Positions 45,236 to 54,045 of a stretch of DNA of 64,000 nt are shown piece after piece. The first letter of the stretch is position 1; each line of letters opens with the position of its first letter. The DNA lies in the NCBI RefSeq assembly GCF_016031655.1, contig NZ_JACCHQ010000001.1:806001-870000 (forward strand), written 5' to 3'. The DNA comes from Bradyrhizobium glycinis. Lineage in GTDB: Bacteria > Pseudomonadota > Alphaproteobacteria > Rhizobiales > Xanthobacteraceae. The notes beneath the pieces are model-generated. The model worked only from the letters and a program-made list of their open reading frames with translations, ran no database searches and was not told where the DNA came from. The position numbers were made by a program, and so were the translations under genes.

Positions 45236-46570
45236 TTACGGCAGCTTCAGCGACGTCTCCGCGTTGTACGGCTTCAGCGTCTCGTCGGCGGCTTTCTGGG
45301 CGGCGGCGAGAGCTTCCTTCGGCTGCTTCTTGCCGTTGAGGACCAGCATCACCTCGTCCTCGAGGTTCTTGCGGACCGGGACGGTCTTGTAGGTCGCAAA
45401 CCACGGCTTTGCGACGTCGAGCTGTTCCACGGCGGTCTTGGCGTCCGGGTTCTTGCCCAGGAATTCGACCATTTCCGGCGTCTTGTAGGCGGCCATGTTC
45501 GGCGCGAAATAGCCGGTGGCGCGGCTCCACCAGCCGCTCTTCTCCGGCGAGGTCATCCACTTGATCAGCGTCCAGGCGGCCTTCTGCTTGTCGGCTTCGA
45601 GCCCAGCCGGCATGATCAGGGAGGCGCCGCCGATCGGCACCGCGTTGCGGACGTTACGCGGGATGAAGGCGACCTTGTAGGCGAACTTGGCGTTGTCGCG
45701 CACATAGGTGAGCGAGCCCGTCGACAGCATCATCATCGCGGCGTTGCCCGAGATGAAGGAGGTGCTGACGGCGGGGCCAGGCGTGGCGCCGGGCGTGTGG
45801 ACCTTGTGCTTGTAGATCAGGTCGTTCCACCAGGTCAGCGCACCCAGCATCGAGGGCGTGTCGTAATAGACCTCGCCGCCGAACTCCTCGTTGTAGTAGC
45901 GCCCGCCATTGCTCATGGTGAGCGTTTCCATCATCCAGCCGCAATAATCGTAGGCGCAGGGGATCGCGATGCCCCATTGGGTCACCTTGTCGCCCTCGCG
46001 CTTGGTCAGCTTCTTGGCCCAGTCGGTGAGCTCGGCCCAGGTCTGCGGCGGCTTGCTCGGATCGAGGCCCGCTTCCTTGGCCTTGTCGGCGTTGATGTAG
46101 AGCAGCGGCGTCGAATTGTGGAACGGCACGCCGTAGACCGAGCGGTTGATCACGGCATTGCCGTGCAGCGCCGGGAAGAATTGGCCGAGGAACTGCTCCT
46201 TGGTGGTGCCGTCAGCCTTGATCAGCGCATCGAGGTTGGTGAGCTCGTTCTCGATCTGCATGTCCAGCAGGAAGTTCGCCGACATGATCACGGCCGCCGG
46301 CGGCTTGCCGGCCTTGATCGCGGCGCGCGTCTTGATCAGCGTGTCGTCGTAGGAGCCGGTGTAGACCGCGGTCGCCTTGACGTCGGGATGGGTCTCGTTG
46401 AACTCCTTGATCAAGGTGCCCATGTCGCGGGCGAGCTTGCCGTCGACGGGAACGGGGAAGAACAGGTCGACCTCGGTCGGACCTTCGCCGGCGAGAGCCG
46501 GGAAGGCGAGGGCGCCTGCTATTGAGCCGGCCATGGCAAGGCCGAGCACGATCCTGCGGGAGAACAGCAT
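45236..46570 (-). CDS. ABC transporter extracellular solute-binding protein (UgpB-like)
   Basis: 444 residues from ATG 46570 (AGGAGATTTTCCG upstream). Signal peptide to about residue 26 (AGALAFPALA). Family 1 solute-binding fold: EVDLFFPVPVDGKLARDMGT, LIKEFNETHPDVKATAVYTG, AVIMSANFLLDMQ, GVPFHNSTPLLYINADKA, FISGNAAMMMLSTG (in parts). The overall pattern fits glycerol-3-phosphate/glycerophosphodiester binders of the UgpB type, which the operon supports, but sugar binders look alike. Last gene of the operon, closed by a strong terminator. Confidence 0.88.
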   Translation of the reverse strand: MLFSRRIVLGLAMAGSIAGALAFPALAGEGPTEVDLFFPVPVDGKLARDMGTLIKEFNETHPDVKATAVYTGSYDDTLIKTRAAIKAGKPPAAVIMSANFLLDMQIENELTNLDALIKADGTTKEQFLGQFFPALHGNAVINRSVYGVPFHNSTPLLYINADKAKEAGLDPSKPPQTWAELTDWAKKLTKREGDKVTQWGIAIPCAYDYCGWMMETLTMSNGGRYYNEEFGGEVYYDTPSMLGALTWWNDLIYKHKVHTPGATPGPAVSTSFISGNAAMMMLSTGSLTYVRDNAKFAYKVAFIPRNVRNAVPIGGASLIMPAGLEADKQKAAWTLIKWMTSPEKSGWWSRATGYFAPNMAAYKTPEMVEFLGKNPDAKTAVEQLDVAKPWFATYKTVPVRKNLEDEVMLVLNGKKQPKEALAAAQKAADETLKPYNAETSLKLP

Positions 46571-46581
46571 CGGAAAATCTC

Positions 46582-47451
46582 CTATTTGATGCCTGAGGTG
46601 ACGAAAGAGCTGATGAAGCGTTTCTGGAAGATCAGGAAGGCGACGAGCAGCGGCGCGATCACCATCAGCGTCCCCGCGGCGATGGTGCCCCAGGCCTGCG
46701 TGCCTTCGGCGGTCTTGGTGAAGACGGAGAGGCCGACCGTGAGCGGGCGCTTGTCCGGCGAATTGATCACCATCAGCGGCCACAGGAAGTCGTTCCAGTG
46801 GCTGGTGACGGAGATGATGGCGAAGGCCGAGAAGCTCGGCATCGACAGCGGCACGTAGATGTGGCGGATGCGCTGGATGAGGCCCGCGCCGTCGATCAGG
46901 GCGGCGTCTTCCAGCTCGGTCGGAATGGCTTCGAACGCCTGGCGCATCAGGAAGGTGCCGAAGGCCGAGGCGAAGAACGGCATCATCACGCCCGTGAGCG
47001 TGTCATAGAGGCCGAGCTGCGCCACCAGCGACAGGTTCGGCACGATCAGCAGCACCGGCACCAGCATCAGCTGCATCAGGAACAGGTAGAAGATCGGCGT
47101 CTTGCCGGCGAAGTCGAGGCGCGCGAAGGCAAAGCCGGCCAGCGTGATCGTGACGAACTGCACCAGCAGGATGCCGGTGCAGATGATCGTGGTGTTGAGC
47201 GTGTAGCGCGGGAAATCGCCGATCTCCCAGGCATCCCTGACGTTGTCGAGCGTCGGCTTCAGGCTCGGCATCAGCTCGGCCATGGCGTTGATGCCGTCCG
47301 AGGCCGGGCGCAGCGTCGCAACGCCCATCCACAGGAACGGGATCAGCCAGACCATCGCGAGCAGCACGGTCAGCGCGAAGCCGAGCTTGGGCGTGATCTC
47401 GCCGCGGGTGGCGAGCGGGGCGTCCTTCCACAGCGTATCGATCAGCTTCAT
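46582..47451 (-). CDS. ABC transporter permease (UgpE/MalG-like)
   Basis: 289 residues, six membrane segments, with the EAA loop EAIPTELEDAALIDGAGLIQ (about 185-205). The N-terminus MKLIDTLWKDAPLATRGEI is cytoplasmic. It forms the channel with the upstream permease. Its start overlaps the stop of the preceding permease gene by four bases. Confidence 0.92.
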   Translation of the reverse strand: MKLIDTLWKDAPLATRGEITPKLGFALTVLLAMVWLIPFLWMGVATLRPASDGINAMAELMPSLKPTLDNVRDAWEIGDFPRYTLNTTIICTGILLVQFVTITLAGFAFARLDFAGKTPIFYLFLMQLMLVPVLLIVPNLSLVAQLGLYDTLTGVMMPFFASAFGTFLMRQAFEAIPTELEDAALIDGAGLIQRIRHIYVPLSMPSFSAFAIISVTSHWNDFLWPLMVINSPDKRPLTVGLSVFTKTAEGTQAWGTIAAGTLMVIAPLLVAFLIFQKRFISSFVTSGIK

Positions 47452-48398
47452 GGCCCGCCCTCGCGGTTCGCCAGGGTGCGGAACGACAGCGCGGTGAGGG
47501 TCATCAGCGCGGCCAGCGTCAGCAGCGTCGCCGCCGAAGCCTTGCCGATGTCGTAGTGCTCGACCGCCTGCTGGTAGATGTAGAACAGCACGAGGTTGGT
47601 CGCGTTGGACGGACCGCCCTGGGTCATGACGAAGACGTGGTCGACCTGCGTCACCGCGTTGAGCGTGGCGATGACGGTGACGAACAGGAAGGTGGGCTTG
47701 AGCTCCGGCAGGATGATGTGGCGCAGCCGCCGATACGGCCCGGCGCCGTCGAGATGCGCGGCCTCCATGACATCCTCAGGCACGGCCTGGAGGCCGGCGA
47801 GGAAGAACAGCATGTAATAGCCGGCGTTCTTCCAGATCGTGATGATCATGATCGCAGTGAGCGCGATGTCGGGGTCGCCGAGCCAGTTCGGCAGCACCGG
47901 AAGCAGCCGGCCGATGTAATAGTCGAGCAGGCCGACATTCGGCAGGAAGATGAACAGGAACAGCGCGGAGGCCGCGACCATCGGGATCAGCACCGGCAGG
48001 AACAGCGCGGCGCGCAGCGCACTGGTCACCGCGTTGGTGCGCGACAGCGCCAGCGCGAACAGCAGCGCCAGCGCGATGCTCGGCACCGCCGTGCCGACGG
48101 CGTAGATCAAATTGTTGACGATGGCGCCGGTGAAGGCGGGGTCGGCAAGCACGGCGCTGATGTTCTCAAAGCCGACGAAACGCACCGGCGCCTTCGGGCT
48201 CGCGCGCTGATAGAGCGCATCCACGAGCACGCGGCCCATCGCGCCATAGGTGAACAGCGCGAGGAAGATCAGCGACGGCAGCAGCAGCAAATAGGCCGGC
48301 AGCGAGGCCTTGAAGCGGCCCAGGACCCGCTTCAGGACGCGTAGACGCGGTGCCGCCGACGTCGCGACCGGGAGAGCCGCGGGTTCAGCGAGGCTCAT
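47448..48398 (-). CDS. ABC transporter permease (UgpA/MalF-like)
   Basis: 316 residues from ATG 48398. Six membrane segments after a polar 30-residue N-terminus (AEPAALPVATSAAPRLRV). EAA loop: AVPEDVMEAAHLDGAGPYRR. The start lies one base after the phosphodiesterase stop (TGAGATG). A start 27 bases earlier would fall inside that gene. Confidence 0.92.
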   Translation of the reverse strand: MSLAEPAALPVATSAAPRLRVLKRVLGRFKASLPAYLLLLPSLIFLALFTYGAMGRVLVDALYQRASPKAPVRFVGFENISAVLADPAFTGAIVNNLIYAVGTAVPSIALALLFALALSRTNAVTSALRAALFLPVLIPMVAASALFLFIFLPNVGLLDYYIGRLLPVLPNWLGDPDIALTAIMIITIWKNAGYYMLFFLAGLQAVPEDVMEAAHLDGAGPYRRLRHIILPELKPTFLFVTVIATLNAVTQVDHVFVMTQGGPSNATNLVLFYIYQQAVEHYDIGKASAATLLTLAALMTLTALSFRTLANREGGP

Positions 48399-48399
48399 C

Positions 48400-49251
48400 T
48401 CATCGCGCCGGGAAATTGAGTGCATAGTCGCGGCCGTCCACTCCGGCCGGTGGCTCGAAGGGGAAGCGCAGACTCTGGTCGAGGAAATCGTGGCTGTGCA
48501 CGACCAGGTTCTCCTGGTCGATCAGCACGACGCCATAGGCCGGCGGCTCGTGGCTGGCGAGATGCTGGCTGGCCGCAACGTCGAGCTCGAACCAGACCTG
48601 GTGGTTGGTGCCGCGCAGCGTCGAGAATGGGATCTTGCCGTAGCTGCCGAAGATCGGCCGGTGCACATGGCCGAAGAAGAGATGGCGGATCCGCGCGCGA
48701 TACGGCGCGATGACTTCCGCGAATTCGGCGCTCTGCTTCAGCGCGATCTCGTCCATGGCGTGCACGCCGACCGGGAACGGCGGATGATGCATGAACACGA
48801 CGAACTCTTGGTCGTCGGGCGCGCCGGCGAGCGTGCTCGCCAGCCAGCCGAGGCGCTTTGCGCACATCTCGCCGGCATGGCTGGTCTCGTCCAGCGTGTC
48901 GAGGAAGACGAACAGGCCGTGCTCGGTGGTGCGCGTGCCCTGCACGAAGCCGTTGGAATCGCGCGGAGCGGCCTTTAGTGCGTCGAGGCAGGTGACGCGC
49001 TTGTCGTGATTGCCGACCATCGCGATGTAGGGAATTTTCAGCGCCGCCATCGCCTCGGCGAAATTGGCGTAGGATTCAGCCTCGCCCCAATGGGTGAGAT
49101 CGCCGGTCACGACCGCGAACGCAGCGTCGGACTGGTGCTTGTTGATGTCGGCGATCGCCGCGTCCAGCCGGGCGCGCGGATCGAGCCCGTAGAGCTTCAA
49201 GCCGGGGTTCGCGAGATGCGTGTCGGTGAGGTGGATGAATTTGAAGGGCAT
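48400..49251 (-). CDS. Metallophosphoesterase, class III phosphodiesterase (GpdQ/CpdA-like)
   Basis: 283 residues from ATG 49251. Binuclear metal motifs in order: FIHLTDTHLANPG (D-x-H), VVTGDLTHWGE (GDxxD/H), VGNHDKR (GNHD), HHPPFP and FGHVHRP (GHxH). GpdQ-type enzymes hydrolyse glycerophosphodiesters; CpdA-type hydrolyse cAMP. Being first in an operon with UgpA/E/B-like genes favours the former. A PHO-box-like site lies 77 bases upstream. Confidence 0.9.
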   Translation of the reverse strand: MPFKFIHLTDTHLANPGLKLYGLDPRARLDAAIADINKHQSDAAFAVVTGDLTHWGEAESYANFAEAMAALKIPYIAMVGNHDKRVTCLDALKAAPRDSNGFVQGTRTTEHGLFVFLDTLDETSHAGEMCAKRLGWLASTLAGAPDDQEFVVFMHHPPFPVGVHAMDEIALKQSAEFAEVIAPYRARIRHLFFGHVHRPIFGSYGKIPFSTLRGTNHQVWFELDVAASQHLASHEPPAYGVVLIDQENLVVHSHDFLDQSLRFPFEPPAGVDGRDYALNFPAR

Positions 49252-49327
49252 GGGCGCGCTGTATCGGGACGGTTGGAGGATCGGCGCCTCCGGCAAGACG
49301 GCGCTGTCAGCCCGTTAGAGCGCGTGT

Positions 49328-49345
49328 GTTTCAGTTTGATGACAG
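49328..49345 (-). promoter_or_regulatory. PHO-box-like site upstream of the phosphodiesterase/ABC operon
   Basis: Minus strand CTGTCAT CAAA CTGAAAC: first heptamer perfect, second 4 of 7, at the 11-base period used by PhoB. Fits regulation of a phosphodiester scavenging operon. Confidence 0.5.
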
Positions 49346-49615
49346 CGGTTCCGCGGTCTCCGAATTCCACTGGATGCGACGCGAAATCTCCAAAACAACC
49401 CCATGCACAGTAGCCAATGGTTGTCGGGACAATGGCTTACGCGTTTTCCGACGCAAGTTGACACGTCGGGCAAAACAGGGGGCATGTTGCCTGTATCGGA
49501 AATCCGCGTGGCGCGGTGTCAGCTGGCTCCCGAATGGCTTCGCCAGCACCGAAGGCGCAATCCTCCACTCGGAAGCAATTCCGGCAGAGCCAAGTGGTCT
49601 TGCTCGTGTTGCAGC

Positions 49616-50260
49616 TCAGGACGCTGGCTGCTCCCGCGCGAGGCGCCGCCGTGCCGGGGGGCGCTGCCCCAGCATGGCTGCGAGCTGCCGCGCGCAGGTT
49701 CTCAGCGGCTCTGCGTTCTGCTGCGCTTTGGCGATCGCAATGGCGCCGGAGTAGGACGCGACGACAAACGTCGCCAGCTCCTCCGCTTGCCGGGCCTGCT
49801 GCGCATCCGATCTCTCGCTCCGCAGCTTGTCAGCAACGGCATCCCGCCAGACTGCAAAGATGTGACGCATCGCCTCCTGGAATTCGGGATCTGCCAACGA
49901 CAGCTCGATTGCAAGATTGTTGAGCGGGCAGCCCAGCACGGTGCCGCGGTTGTCGATCGACTCGGCGATATCGTCGAAGGCGCGCAGGATTCCGTCCAGC
50001 GCCGTGCGGGCATGGCGGACAGTATCAATCCAACTTTCCTGAACGGCCGGACCGACTCTTTCCTTGATCACGGCAAGCCCGAGCGATTTCTTGGTCGGAA
50101 AATGATGGTGGAGGGCGCCGCCGGTGACGCCGGCTTCTCGCATGATGTCGTGCGTGCTGGTCGAATGATAGCCCCGGGCCTGAAACGCCGCTGCTGCAAC
50201 ATCGAGAATGCGCGCGCGCAACGCTAGCGGATCATACGTACGTTTTTTTTCGCCAATCAT
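49616..50260 (-). CDS. TetR/AcrR-family transcriptional regulator
   Basis: 214 residues from ATG 50260. Helix-turn-helix at about 10-58: [55 protein letters not shown]. Ligand domain after 60, with CPLNNLAIELSLADPEF typical of the TetR_C_6/YcdC-like branch. Divergent from the NIPSNAP gene with 100 bases between that hold an inverted repeat. Longer frames upstream would overlap the operator. Confidence 0.93.
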   Translation of the reverse strand: MIGEKKRTYDPLALRARILDVAAAAFQARGYHSTSTHDIMREAGVTGGALHHHFPTKKSLGLAVIKERVGPAVQESWIDTVRHARTALDGILRAFDDIAESIDNRGTVLGCPLNNLAIELSLADPEFQEAMRHIFAVWRDAVADKLRSERSDAQQARQAEELATFVVASYSGAIAIAKAQQNAEPLRTCARQLAAMLGQRPPARRRLAREQPAS

Positions 50261-50291
50261 GTCCTGGTCACCTCCGTCACAATCTAGCAGC

Positions 50292-50320
50292 TTGACAAAA
50301 CCGGGCAACCGGTTTGTATT
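50292..50320 (+). promoter_or_regulatory. Promoter with TetR-operator-like inverted repeat
   Basis: TTGACA (50292-50297), 17-base spacer, TGTATT (50315-50320). Between the boxes is the imperfect palindrome ACAAAACCGG GCAA CCGGTTTGT (50295-50317), with one bulged A. A regulator bound here would block transcription of the NIPSNAP operon. Confidence 0.55.
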
Positions 50321-50360
50321 TGAAACAGGACGACCGGTCTTTTCTGGAGCCGACTGCACC

Positions 50361-51134
50361 ATGATCTCCTTTGAAGTTGCCCCATCCGCCGCCACGTTAG
50401 AGCACTGCAGCCCGATCATCGATCTGCGGCAGTACACGCTGCATCCGGGCACGCGAGATCAATTCATCGAGCTCTTCGATGGCGAGTTCGTCGAAACGCA
50501 GGAAAGCGTGGGAATGCGGATCATCGGCCAGTTTCGGGATCTGGGCGATCCCAATCGCTTCGTGTGGATGAGAGGCTTTCCCGACATGCCGTCACGCAAG
50601 GAGGCGCTGACGGCGTTCTATGAGCAGGGTGAAGCATGGCGGCGCTTCAGCGCGCTGGCCCGTTCTCAGATGATCGACAGCAGCGACGCGCTGCTGCTCC
50701 ACCCGATCCGTCCGGATGCCGCCTTTGCCCTCGCGCGTGCGGCGGATCGGCCGTCCGTCAATTCACCGCTCTCGCCGGGATTGATCGTCGCCACCGTCCA
50801 TCCACTGCCACAGCCGGTCGATGCCGACTTCCTTGAATTCTTCCAGGAGAATGTCGTGCCGATTCTCACCGCTGCGGGCGGGCGCCTCGTTGGCCTATTC
50901 GCTACTGAACACAGCCCCAACAATTTCCCCGCGCTGCCGCTTCGGGAAGGCGAGAATGTTTTCATTTGCTTTGTCGCATTCGACAGTCTGGCGGCCTATC
51001 ACAAGTCCATGACCGTCCTCGGTCATAACTCCGAATGGCGGCGCGAAATCCATCCCGCTCTGCTTAGGCGTCTTCAGGGGCGTCCACACATCTTGAGACT
51101 CGCGCCGACGTCGCGCTCACAGCTGCGCCCGTGA
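50361..51134 (+). CDS. NIPSNAP-family protein
   Basis: 257 residues, two ferredoxin-like halves. IIDLRQYTLHPGTRDQFIEL (about 19-38) is a classical NIPSNAP opening; second half GLIVATVHPLPQPVDADFLE. ATG 50361 has GGAG 12 bases upstream and sits just after the promoter. Such proteins are small-molecule-binding or oxygenase-like and often occur with detoxification genes. First of a three-gene TetR-controlled unit. Confidence 0.88.
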   Translation: MISFEVAPSAATLEHCSPIIDLRQYTLHPGTRDQFIELFDGEFVETQESVGMRIIGQFRDLGDPNRFVWMRGFPDMPSRKEALTAFYEQGEAWRRFSALARSQMIDSSDALLLHPIRPDAAFALARAADRPSVNSPLSPGLIVATVHPLPQPVDADFLEFFQENVVPILTAAGGRLVGLFATEHSPNNFPALPLREGENVFICFVAFDSLAAYHKSMTVLGHNSEWRREIHPALLRRLQGRPHILRLAPTSRSQLRP

Positions 51135-51213
51135 CGACCTGTTTGCATCAAGACCGCAAGCCATTCGTCTCGGGCGCCGGCCTGGCGAACCTAAACATAT
51201 CCGGGAGGCAGCA

Positions 51214-51936
51214 ATGGACACTGTCAACGCGCCGCTCCGACTGTTCTCGGGCCCGCTCAGCATGTTCGGTGCCAAGGCGCAAATCGCGGCACTCGAAAAG
51301 GGGCTGGACTTCGAGCTTGTGATGGTTCCGTTCGAAACGAGTTACGAGCCGAAGCACCCGGACGTGCTGCGCGTCAATCCGAAGCGGCAGGTCCCGATCC
51401 TCATTCACGGCGACCTTGAGATCTTCGATTCCACCCAGATCTTCGAATATTTCGAGGATCTGCAACCTGAGCCGGCGCTTTGGCCGACGGACGTCAAGGA
51501 GCGAGCGCAGGCGCGTTTGCTCGAGCTCAAATCCGACGAAGTCTATTTTCTCCACATCGTTCGCTTGATGGGCCTTCCCTGGGGCAGTGAGGATTCGGCA
51601 GCCGTGTCGGCCCGCGCAGGGGCCGCCCGATACTACGAAGACATGGAGGCACTTCTCTTACAGCGAGATTACCTGGCGGGCCGCTACTCCTTTGCCGACA
51701 TTGCATTCTACATGGCACACGTGTTCGGCGCTCGCATGGGGGCCCCGGCGACCGACGCAACGCCGGCTGTGCTGCGCTGGCGCGACCGCATCAGCGCCAG
51801 ACCGGCTGTGCACGCCGTCCTCGGACCGATGGTGACGTTTCTCAGATCACGAGGACGGTCGGTGCCGGATTTCCTGAGTTCTCTCGGCTCTACTGTGACC
51901 GCACCGTCTGGCAGCACGCCGGGCGCGTCACGCTGA
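51214..51936 (+). CDS. Glutathione S-transferase
   Basis: 240 residues. Thioredoxin-like N domain (LRLFSGPLSMFGAKAQIAAL, NPKRQVPILIHGDLEIFDST) with the cis-Pro loop QVPIL and the SxxI motif D-S-T-Q-I; helical C domain (about 95-215, YLAGRYSFADIAFYM). Adds glutathione to electrophiles. GGGAGG ribosome site. C-terminal about 25 residues are a low-complexity Ser/Thr/Gly tail. In an operon with NIPSNAP and SnoaL-like genes. Confidence 0.93.
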   Translation: MDTVNAPLRLFSGPLSMFGAKAQIAALEKGLDFELVMVPFETSYEPKHPDVLRVNPKRQVPILIHGDLEIFDSTQIFEYFEDLQPEPALWPTDVKERAQARLLELKSDEVYFLHIVRLMGLPWGSEDSAAVSARAGAARYYEDMEALLLQRDYLAGRYSFADIAFYMAHVFGARMGAPATDATPAVLRWRDRISARPAVHAVLGPMVTFLRSRGRSVPDFLSSLGSTVTAPSGSTPGASR

Positions 51937-51950
51937 CGAAGGACGATACG

Positions 51951-52337
51951 ATGTTGTCGGAACTTACGGAGCACGCGATCCAATCCGCCCTGACGCGATA
52001 CGAGGAGCTGTTTTCGCGAGGAGACGTCGAAGCCATTGTTGAGGATTTTACGGAGGACGTGCGAGTCCGCTATGGCGCCCATCCGCCGTTCGCCGGCAAA
52101 TCCCAGCTTCGAGATCTGCTCCGGCAGCGATTTGCTCGGATGCGTGACTACCGGCTGTCCAAGCGTCTGGAGTTCATCTCGGCCCCGAGATTCGCGTCCT
52201 CGTGGACGGGTTCCTGGGTCGACGCCGAGTCCCAGATGCGTATGAACGTCTACGGCGTCGAGCTTCTCACGGTGCGAGCCGGTAGGTTTTGCGAGTGGTC
52301 CGCCGCGGTCACGACTTGGCAGGCTGTTGAGCACTAA
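51951..52337 (+). CDS. SnoaL-like / NTF2-fold protein
   Basis: 128 residues. ALTRYEELFSRGDVEAIVEDF, VRVRYGAHPPFAGKSQLRDLL and WTGSWVDAESQMRMNVYGVELL fit the cone-shaped SnoaL-like fold, used by many small isomerases, hydrolases and binding proteins. Substrate unknown. 14 bases after the GST gene, so co-transcribed. Confidence 0.88.
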   Translation: MLSELTEHAIQSALTRYEELFSRGDVEAIVEDFTEDVRVRYGAHPPFAGKSQLRDLLRQRFARMRDYRLSKRLEFISAPRFASSWTGSWVDAESQMRMNVYGVELLTVRAGRFCEWSAAVTTWQAVEH

Positions 52338-52375
52338 GCCGCGCTTGCTCGCTCAGTCCGTTGTTGGCGAGGCGC

Positions 52376-53848
52376 TTAGGTCCCGCAGAACGTCTGCAAC
52401 ACCCGCTGATCCGGCAGCGGCGGATCGGCGTAGGCGGCGTAGTCTGGCTGGTCGTCGAACGGCCTCGCCAGCACCTTCACCAATTCCTCGAACGGCGCGT
52501 AATCGTCGTCGTTCACCGCGGCCTGGATCACGGCCTCGACGCGGTGGTTGCGCGGGATGAACAGCGGATTGACGGCGTGCATGGCCGCCTGCCGCTCGGT
52601 CGCGGTCTGCGGCTCCAGCGCGACGCGCGCGCGCCAGCGGCCGGCCCATTCGTCGAAGGCTGCAGGGTCCATGAACTGCGCGCGCACCTCAGTGCCGTCA
52701 TCGGCGGCGGCATCACCGAGCTTGCGGAAGGTGAGGGTGAAATCGGCCTGGTTCTTGGCCATGGCATCGAGCAGGTCCTGGATCAGCGCATCGTCGCCGT
52801 CGCGCTCCGTGAACAGGCCGACCTTCCTGCGCAGGCCGGCCTGATAGGCGGCGCTGAACTGGTCGGAGAACGCGCCGAGAATGTCCTGGGCTTCGGCGAC
52901 TGCCTTCTCCTGCTCGTCCGAAAATACCGGCAGCAGGCATTCGGCGAGGCGCGTCAGATTCCACAAGCCGATGCGCGGCTGGTTGGCATAGGCGTAGCGG
53001 CCCATCTCGTCGATCGAGGAAAAGACCTGCGCCGGATTGTAGGAATCCATGAAGGCGCAGGGGCCGTAATCGATGGTCTCGCCTGAAATCGACGTGTTGT
53101 CGGTGTTCATCACGCCATGGATGAAGCCGACCAGCAGCCAACGCGCGATCAGCTCGGCCTGGCGCGCGACGACCGCCGCGAGCAGGGCGTGATAGGGCCG
53201 CTCGGCCTGCAGCAACTCCGGATAGTGGCGCGCGATGACGTGATCGGCGAGCCGGCGGATCGCCTCGGTGTCGCGGCGGACGGCGAAGAACTGGAAGGTG
53301 CCGACGCGGATGTGGCTGGAGGCGACGCGGGTCAGCACCGCGCCGGGCAGTGCGGTCTCGCGGATGACATGCTCGCCGGTGACGACCGCCGCGAGCGAGC
53401 GCGTGGTCGGAATGCCGAGCGCATACATGGCCTCGCTGACGATGTATTCGCGCAGCACCGGGCCGAGCGCGGCGCGGCCATCGCCGCGGCGGGAGAACGG
53501 GGTGGGGCCCGATCCCTTGAGCTGGATGTCGCGGCGGACGCCGTCCTTGTCGATGACCTCGCCGAGCAGGATGGCGCGGCCGTCGCCGAGCTGCGGCACG
53601 AAATGCCCGAACTGGTGCCCGGCATAGGCCATGGCGATGGGATCCGCGCCGGCGGGAACCGTCTTGCCGGCCAGGATCTCGGCCCCTTCCGCCGTCTCTA
53701 GCATGTCGGGATCAAGCCCGAGCTGGACCGCCAGCGGCCGGTTCAGCTTGATCAGCCGGGGGGCGGCCACAGGGGTCGGCGCGACGCGGGCGAAGAAGCT
53801 GTCCGGCAGCGCCGAATAGGAGTTCTGGAAGGGGAAATGGACCGTCAT
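52376..53848 (-). CDS. selO: Protein adenylyltransferase SelO (YdiU/UPF0061)
   Basis: Pseudokinase-fold enzyme that transfers AMP to Ser/Thr/Tyr on proteins. 490 residues from ATG 53848. [40 protein letters not shown], the P-loop-like region, [20 protein letters not shown] with catalytic D/N, and [10 protein letters not shown] are SelO signatures. In E. coli SelO a C-terminal selenocysteine/cysteine occurs; here the protein ends TFCGT, with a cysteine in the matching place. The frame upstream of 53848 is open but reads out of the family pattern. Confidence 0.95.
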   Translation of the reverse strand: MTVHFPFQNSYSALPDSFFARVAPTPVAAPRLIKLNRPLAVQLGLDPDMLETAEGAEILAGKTVPAGADPIAMAYAGHQFGHFVPQLGDGRAILLGEVIDKDGVRRDIQLKGSGPTPFSRRGDGRAALGPVLREYIVSEAMYALGIPTTRSLAAVVTGEHVIRETALPGAVLTRVASSHIRVGTFQFFAVRRDTEAIRRLADHVIARHYPELLQAERPYHALLAAVVARQAELIARWLLVGFIHGVMNTDNTSISGETIDYGPCAFMDSYNPAQVFSSIDEMGRYAYANQPRIGLWNLTRLAECLLPVFSDEQEKAVAEAQDILGAFSDQFSAAYQAGLRRKVGLFTERDGDDALIQDLLDAMAKNQADFTLTFRKLGDAAADDGTEVRAQFMDPAAFDEWAGRWRARVALEPQTATERQAAMHAVNPLFIPRNHRVEAVIQAAVNDDDYAPFEELVKVLARPFDDQPDYAAYADPPLPDQRVLQTFCGT

Positions 53849-54045
53849 GGGCTCAAGATAGGTCTGGAACGCCTGATGGCAAAGGCTCGGTCTCTGATAA
53901 GCCAAAAATGGGCCCTTCGGGTCCAAAACAGGCCGTTCCCTTGGTTGCCGCCTTGGTCCTCGTCGGGTAAACCCTGCCGCAACTTCGGACCGGTCGTTTC
54001 AGGCCGTTCGATTCGCCTCCTTTCGACATCGATTTTAGGACGACC

